A DNA stretch of 18,033 bases from JBOHER01 sp050701115 (lineage in GTDB: Bacteria > Actinomycetota > Actinomycetes > Mycobacteriales > Pseudonocardiaceae): the NCBI GenBank assembly GCA_050701115.1, contig JBOHER010000313.1, forward strand, positions 1-18,033. Reading direction: 5' to 3'. Both the position numbers and the translations under genes were made by a program. The notes under the pieces are model-generated. The model did no database searches. It had not been told where the DNA came from and worked only from the letters and a program-made list of their open reading frames with translations. This document shows positions 13,930 through 18,033 of this stretch, one piece after another; the stretch's first letter is position 1; every line of letters begins with the position of its first letter.

Positions 13930-16479
13930 ATGACCGAGACACACGCGGGCGGGCAGGCCGGGCAGGCGCAGTGGGGCAAGACTGCGTGCATTCTCTGCGA
14001 GTGCAACTGCGGGCTGGAGGTGCAGGTCGCCGACCGGAAGCTGGTCAAGATCCGAGGCGACAAGGAACACCCCAACTCTGCGGGCTACACCTGTGAGAAG
14101 CCGTTGCGGCTGGACAAGTACCAGAACGGGCCGCATCGCATTGACACGCCGTTGCGCCGGCGCGCCGACGGCAGCTACGAGGAGATCGACTGGGACACCG
14201 CCACCTCCGAGATCGCCGCAAAGCTCACTGCGGTACGCGACACACACGGCGGGGACAAGATCTTCTTCTACGGTGGAGGCGGCCAGGGCAACCATCTCGG
14301 CGGCGCATATGGGCGGGGGCTGATGCACGCGTTGGGCGCAACGTTCATGTCCAACGCCCTCGCGCAGGAGAAGACCGGCGAAGGCTGGGTGGATTCCGAA
14401 CTGTACGGCAACCACACCACAGGGGACTTCGAACATTCCCAGGTCGCCGTCTTCATCGGCAAGAACCCCTGGCAGTCACACGGGATCGCCCGCGCCCGGC
14501 CGGTCCTGCGGGAAATAGCGAAAGACCCGGACCGGACGATGATCGTCATCGACCCCCGCAAGTCCGAGACCGCGGAGATTGCCGACATCCACCTGCGGAT
14601 CAAGCCCGGAACCGACGCGTGGTGCGTGTCCGCGCTGCTGGCGACGCTGGTGGCCGAAGACCTGATCGACCACGAATGGCTCCAACACCATGCCACCGGC
14701 GTCGAGGACGTCCTCGCCGCGCTACGGCGGATCGACATCAGCGACTACAGCCGCCGGTGCGGAGTTCCCGAAGAGCTGATTCGCACGGCGGCGCGCACGA
14801 TCGGGGCGGCGACCAGCATGGCCACCTACGAGGATCTCGGGGTGCAGCAGTCACCGAACAGCACCCTGGTGTCGTATCTCAACAAGCTGCTGTGGATCCT
14901 GACCGGCAACTTCGCAAAGCCCGGCGGGGTCCACATCCACTCATGGGCCTTCCCACTGGCAGGGACCTGGCACGCCGTCCCCAGCCAGCAGCACCGGGTC
15001 GCCCTGCCGCGGGCGCGCCGCATCATGGGCGTCGCCGCCATGCGGATCGGGGCGCGCCCCCTTCGCCGGGCACTGGCCACGCTCGCTCAAGGAGAGCGGT
15101 CGGGACGCGCCGCGGCGGCGTTCTCGAAGGCGACGTTGCGGGCGTTCTGCAGTGCGGTGTCCGTCCCGGCCGCACAACACATGGCCGACACACTGGGCAT
15201 GCAGAACGCGCCTGCTGTCTCACCGGTCACCGGAGCGAAGATCATCAGCGGCCTGATGCCGGCTACCGCGATCACCGACGAAATCCTGACCGAGCACCCT
15301 GACCGTTTCCGGGCCATGTGGGTCGACAGTTCCAATCCCGTGCACTCGCTCGCCGATTCGGCACGCATGCGGGCGGCCTTCAAGGCACTGGAGCTCACGG
15401 TCGTCGTCGATGTGGCCTTCACCGAAACGGCCAGATGCGCCGACTACGTGCTACCGGCGAGCAGCCAGTTCGAGAAGTGGGAGGCCAGTTTCTTCACGCT
15501 CCACTTCCCGCACAACACCTTCCAACTGCGCGCCCCGTTGATGGACCCGCTGCCCGGCACCCGGCCGGAGGCCGAGATCTACACCGCGATCATCGACAAA
15601 CTGGGTGTCGTCGAGCAGCGACTTCTCGATGACCTCACCGGCGCCGCGCACGCCGGACGCGAGGCTTTTGCGCTCGCGTTCTTCTCCACCGTGCAGGCAC
15701 GACCCGAACTGGCCGGGATACTCCCCCACCTGCTGTACAAGACGCTGGGCCAGACCATGCCCGACGGGCGGGCCGCCACCGCCCTGGTCTGGGGAATCGC
15801 ACACCTGAGCGCCATCAGTCAACCCGACGCGGTCGCCCGGGCGGGATTCACCGCCCGGGGATTCGCCCAGGGCGAGCAGCTCTTCGATGCCTTCACCACC
15901 CAACACCAGGGGGTGATGTTCACCGAAGACCGCTACGAAGACGCGTGGAACTACATCCAGCACAACGACAAACGTATCCACGCCCGCATCCCCGTCCTGC
16001 TCGACGAACTGGCCCTAATCGACAGCATCGAACCGCGCTTCACGACCGACGAGTTCCCGTTCACCCTGTCCGCCGGTGAACGTCGCTCCTTCACCGCCAA
16101 CGTGATCATCAGGAACCCCGAATGGCGGCGCCGGGACAAGGCCGGGGCCCTGCGGCTGTCCCCCCAGGACGCGGAAAGGCTCGGGGTGGACCCCGGCACC
16201 ACCGTCCGCGTGGTCACCGAGTCCGGGTCGGCCGAGGCCTCGGTGGAAATCAGCGACATGATGCAGCCCGGTCACATCTCGCTGCCCAACGGCTTCGGTC
16301 TGCACTACCCGGACGACGCGGGAACGGAGTCCCTGGTGGGGGTCGCCCCGAACGCGCTCACCTCGATCAGCAGGCGGGACAAGTTCTTCGGCACCCCATG
16401 GCACAAGAACGTGCCCGCCCGCATCCAAGTCCTCGACGGCACGGGAACCCAGCACGCGCAGCAAGAGCCGCAAACGTGA
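13930..16479 (+). CDS. Molybdopterin (bis-MGD) oxidoreductase, DMSO reductase superfamily
   Basis: An 849-aa cytosolic-looking enzyme with no twin-arginine signal. The N-terminal [4Fe-4S] domain has Cys20, Cys23, Cys27 and Cys55 (CILCECNC ... YTCEKP). The central molybdopterin domain carries FFYGGGGQGNHLGGAYG, VAVFIGKNPWQSHG and MIVIDPRKSETAEIADIHLRIKPGTDAW, and a later FTETARCADYVLPASSQFEKWEA. The C-terminal dinucleotide-binding domain (~residues 700-840) has LRLSPQDAERLGVDPGTTVRV and ISLPNGFGLHYPD. At the usual Mo-ligand position (~141-153, NALAQEKTGEGWV) I see no Cys, selenocysteine codon or Ser. The substrate is unknown; general annotations such as formate dehydrogenase or nitrate reductase are not justified. 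The gene is probably under the divergent TetR, and its stop is adjacent to the end of the convergent desaturase remnant. Confidence 0.9.
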   Translation: MTETHAGGQAGQAQWGKTACILCECNCGLEVQVADRKLVKIRGDKEHPNSAGYTCEKPLRLDKYQNGPHRIDTPLRRRADGSYEEIDWDTATSEIAAKLTAVRDTHGGDKIFFYGGGGQGNHLGGAYGRGLMHALGATFMSNALAQEKTGEGWVDSELYGNHTTGDFEHSQVAVFIGKNPWQSHGIARARPVLREIAKDPDRTMIVIDPRKSETAEIADIHLRIKPGTDAWCVSALLATLVAEDLIDHEWLQHHATGVEDVLAALRRIDISDYSRRCGVPEELIRTAARTIGAATSMATYEDLGVQQSPNSTLVSYLNKLLWILTGNFAKPGGVHIHSWAFPLAGTWHAVPSQQHRVALPRARRIMGVAAMRIGARPLRRALATLAQGERSGRAAAAFSKATLRAFCSAVSVPAAQHMADTLGMQNAPAVSPVTGAKIISGLMPATAITDEILTEHPDRFRAMWVDSSNPVHSLADSARMRAAFKALELTVVVDVAFTETARCADYVLPASSQFEKWEASFFTLHFPHNTFQLRAPLMDPLPGTRPEAEIYTAIIDKLGVVEQRLLDDLTGAAHAGREAFALAFFSTVQARPELAGILPHLLYKTLGQTMPDGRAATALVWGIAHLSAISQPDAVARAGFTARGFAQGEQLFDAFTTQHQGVMFTEDRYEDAWNYIQHNDKRIHARIPVLLDELALIDSIEPRFTTDEFPFTLSAGERRSFTANVIIRNPEWRRRDKAGALRLSPQDAERLGVDPGTTVRVVTESGSAEASVEISDMMQPGHISLPNGFGLHYPDDAGTESLVGVAPNALTSISRRDKFFGTPWHKNVPARIQVLDGTGTQHAQQEPQT

Positions 16480-16976
16480 TCAACAGGAGCAGCCAACTTC
16501 GGGTGGCCATCGCCGACGCCACTCGACACGCACGGCCGTGCGCACGGCCAGGTCGGCCGCCGGCGAACTGGTGGAAAGCCACCCGCACAGGGTGGATGTT
16601 CTTGGTCAGGCCGTAGCGGACCCGCTCCACCTCGGGCTGGAAGCTCCCGAACAGCCGGTCCCACACGATGAGGATGCCGCCGTAGTTCTTGTCGAGGTAG
16701 ACGTCGTTGGAGCCGTGGTGCACGCGGTGGTGGGAGGGCGTGTTCAGCACCAGCTCAACCGGCCGTCCAAGCCGGTCGACCCGCTCGGTGTGGATGAAGA
16801 ACTGGTAGACGAGGCTGATCGACTGCTGGGGCAGGATCATCCACGGCGAGAAACCGATGAACGCCAGCGGCAGCCAGTACACCACGTGGCTGGCCCAGAA
16901 CACCCGGATTGTGATGGGTGCGGTGGTACCAGTAGTAGAGGAAGTCGTCGGCGAAGAAGAGCGCCACCTCGAACAC
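16480..16976 (-). pseudogene. Broken sterol desaturase / fatty acid hydroxylase-like gene
   Basis: The remnant starts at a GTG with GAGGAG before it and reads FEVALFFADDFLYYWYHRTHH, then changes frame near 16907-16914 and continues IRVFWASHVV. At 16879/16880 it jumps directly to YWLPLAFIGFSPWMILPQQSISLVYQFFIHTERVDR, omitting about 25 residues that normally hold the HHSS motif. The last part, NTPSHHRVHHG and NYGGILIVWDRLFGSF with YGLTKNIHPVRVAFHQF, is well preserved. An additional frame change near 16558 would lead to the TGA at 16480. The usual N-terminal membrane segment (~60-100 aa) is absent. Loss of one of the di-iron His clusters makes an active enzyme very unlikely. Confidence 0.82.
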
Positions 16977-16986
16977 GGTCGTCTCC

Positions 16987-17602
16987 TCAGGGTCGGGCGA
17001 GCAGGCGTTCGGCGTGGGTGCGGGCAGCGGCGCCGTCGCGAGTGCCGATGAGCCGGGCCAGCTCGAGGTGGGCGTCGCGGTCGGCGTACTCCTCCAGGAG
17101 GCCGTCGATCCGGCCGTGGCCGATCTCGACGATGCCTGCGACCAGGGTGTTGAGCCCGAGCCAGTAGGCGACGTTGTGGCAGCCGTCGACGACGGCGGTC
17201 CAGAAGGCGAGGTCGACCAGGGTCAGCTCGTCGGCGGCCACGGGCAGGACCGGGTAGGCGTCGGCGCCGAGGGCGGCGCGCATGACTGCGATGTCGTCGA
17301 GGACTTTGGCCGGAGGGACCGCCCCGCTGAAGGCGAGGGCCACGAGCGCGTCGAGCCCGCCGTGGGCCCGCCAGTCCTGCACGCGGGTCTTGCCGCCCTG
17401 GCTGATCTTGACCAGCCCGCGGACTGCTGGACCCGCTTGAGCGCCTCACGGACGGCGTGGCGGTTGACCTCGAAGCCCTCGGCCAGCTCGCGTTCGGAGG
17501 GCAGCGCGGCCCCCGGCGCGAGCCGGCCCACAGGATCTCCTCGAGCAGCGAGGCGTACACGACGTCGGAGACGGCGGCGCGTGCGACGGGAGCGATCGGC
17601 AT
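16987..17602 (-). pseudogene. GntR/FCD family regulator with two frameshifts
   Basis: Three minus-strand frames read as one FadR-type protein: MPIAPVARAAVSDVVYASLL (from 17602), then GRLAPGAALPSERELAEGF and EVNRHAVREALKRVQQ (wHTH), then LVKISQGGKTRVQDWRAHGG and an FCD-like helical domain ending LLARP at 16987. The first break fits loss of one G in the GGG run at 17527-17529, and the second loss of one base in 17412-17418 (GGGCTGG on the minus strand). Each is repaired by a single base. Either the gene is recently dead or the sequence has two errors here. The stop overlaps the Shine-Dalgarno of the desaturase remnant 10 nt away, so the pair once formed an operon. Confidence 0.8.
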
Positions 17603-17716
17603 GGCTCCAGCGTGCCCGGGGCCGAGCCGGTGCTACAGGCGCTGGCCGAGTTACCGGTGGGCAAGGCGTTCGCGTAGCCGTCTGTACCGTGGATCAAACG
17701 ATCGAAACGACCGCTG

Positions 17717-17752
17717 TCAGCCTTCGGCGGCCAGTTGGCCGCAGGCGGCGGC
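17717..17752 (-). repeat. Right direct repeat: in-place rlmN 3' end
   Basis: This is the functional end of rlmN and the partner of the 12988-13023 repeat (32/36 identical, same orientation). The two copies bracket about 4.7 kb holding TetR, the broken tautomerase, the molybdopterin enzyme, the broken desaturase and the broken GntR gene. Confidence 0.8.
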
Positions 17753-18033
17753 GATCTCCTGGCCGCGGGTGTCCCGCACCGTGCAGGCCACTCCCCCGGC
17801 ATTGACCCGCCGCACGAACTCGCGCTCCACCGGTTTCGGGCTGGCGTCCCACTTGCTGCCGGGCGTGGGGTTGAGCGGGATGACGTTGGCGTGCACCAGG
17901 TGGCCCAAATACTTGCGGAGCAGCTTCGCGAGCAGGTCGGCCCGCCACGGCTGGTCGTTGATGTCCCTGATCAGCGCGTACTCGATGGACACCCGGCGGC
18001 CCGTCTGCTCGAGGTAGTACCCTGCGGCCTCGA
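17717..18033 (-). CDS. rlmN: 23S rRNA (adenine2503-C2)-methyltransferase, C-terminal part
   Basis: The C-terminal ~105 residues of RlmN, a radical-SAM enzyme that methylates A2503 of 23S rRNA (and A37 of some tRNAs). The frame runs off the window edge with YYLEQTGRRVSIEYALIRDIND, so the CX3CX2C cluster motif is outside. Visible family features are HANVIPLNPTPGS, SPKPVEREFVRRV and the conserved Cys in ACTVRDTRGQEI, which is the cysteine that becomes transiently methylated during catalysis. The ending AAACGQLAAEG is the segment duplicated at 12988. In mycobacteria rlmN lies on the same side of dxr, on the same strand. The 114 bp downstream, up to the GntR remnant, hold no gene I can support. 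Confidence 0.93.
   Translation of the reverse strand, partial: EAAGYYLEQTGRRVSIEYALIRDINDQPWRADLLAKLLRKYLGHLVHANVIPLNPTPGSKWDASPKPVEREFVRRVNAGGVACTVRDTRGQEIAAACGQLAAEG

Noticed and set aside
12988..17752. Active integrative element or IS composite
   Set aside because: No integrase, transposase, or terminal inverted repeats found between the repeats; only the scar and cargo are supported.
17014..17805. 263-aa plus-strand open frame
   Set aside because: Antisense to the GntR remnant, whose minus-strand motifs (wHTH, FCD) are clear.
1..18033. tRNA, rRNA or riboswitch genes
   Set aside because: I looked in the intergenic spaces, which are short, and saw no cloverleaf or known riboswitch core.

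Overview
The window is high-GC actinobacterial DNA. A mycothiol-recycling flavoenzyme (mycothione reductase) and the ordered block dxr - site-2 protease - ispG - DUF4081/GNAT - lipoprotein PBP - map match, gene for gene, the neighbourhood I remember from mycobacteria (Rv2870c to Rv2861c, with mtr at Rv2855 and rlmN at Rv2880c). Protein style (for example the DUF2631 protein) and the many small palindromic intergenic repeats suggest a Pseudonocardiaceae-like genus; that family call is inference.

Layout. 1-3.1 kb: the 3' part of bioF (+), then on the minus strand an ElaA-like acetyltransferase, a secreted trypsin-like serine protease and a six-helix DUF998-like membrane protein (the last two are probably one operon). 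3.2-4.6 kb: mtr (+). 4.7-12.3 kb: a long minus-strand housekeeping series, read from right to left: dxr, rip (M50 protease), ispG, DUF4081-GNAT, PBP lipoprotein, map. It carries two MEP isoprenoid steps plus envelope functions, and is interrupted by two intergenic spaces holding small palindromic repeats and the wreck of a VOC/glyoxalase gene. 12.4-12.9 kb: a small DUF2631 membrane protein (+) and a 52-aa conserved-looking protein (-). 13.05-17.6 kb: an accessory block with a TetR regulator (-), a broken tautomerase (+), a large molybdopterin oxidoreductase (+), a broken sterol-desaturase-like gene (-) and a broken GntR/FCD regulator (-). 17.7 kb to the end: the 3' part of rlmN (-).

The most notable observation is that the accessory block is bracketed by two copies of the last 12 codons of rlmN (12988-13023 and 17717-17752, 32 of 36 bases identical, same orientation, three of the four differences synonymous). 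This is the footprint expected when a ~4.7 kb element enters the 3' end of rlmN and regenerates the gene end from its own copy. No integrase is visible inside. Three of the five cargo genes are frameshifted or deleted, while the flanking core genes are intact, so the island looks old and decaying, with the TetR - promoter - oxidoreductase unit still intact.
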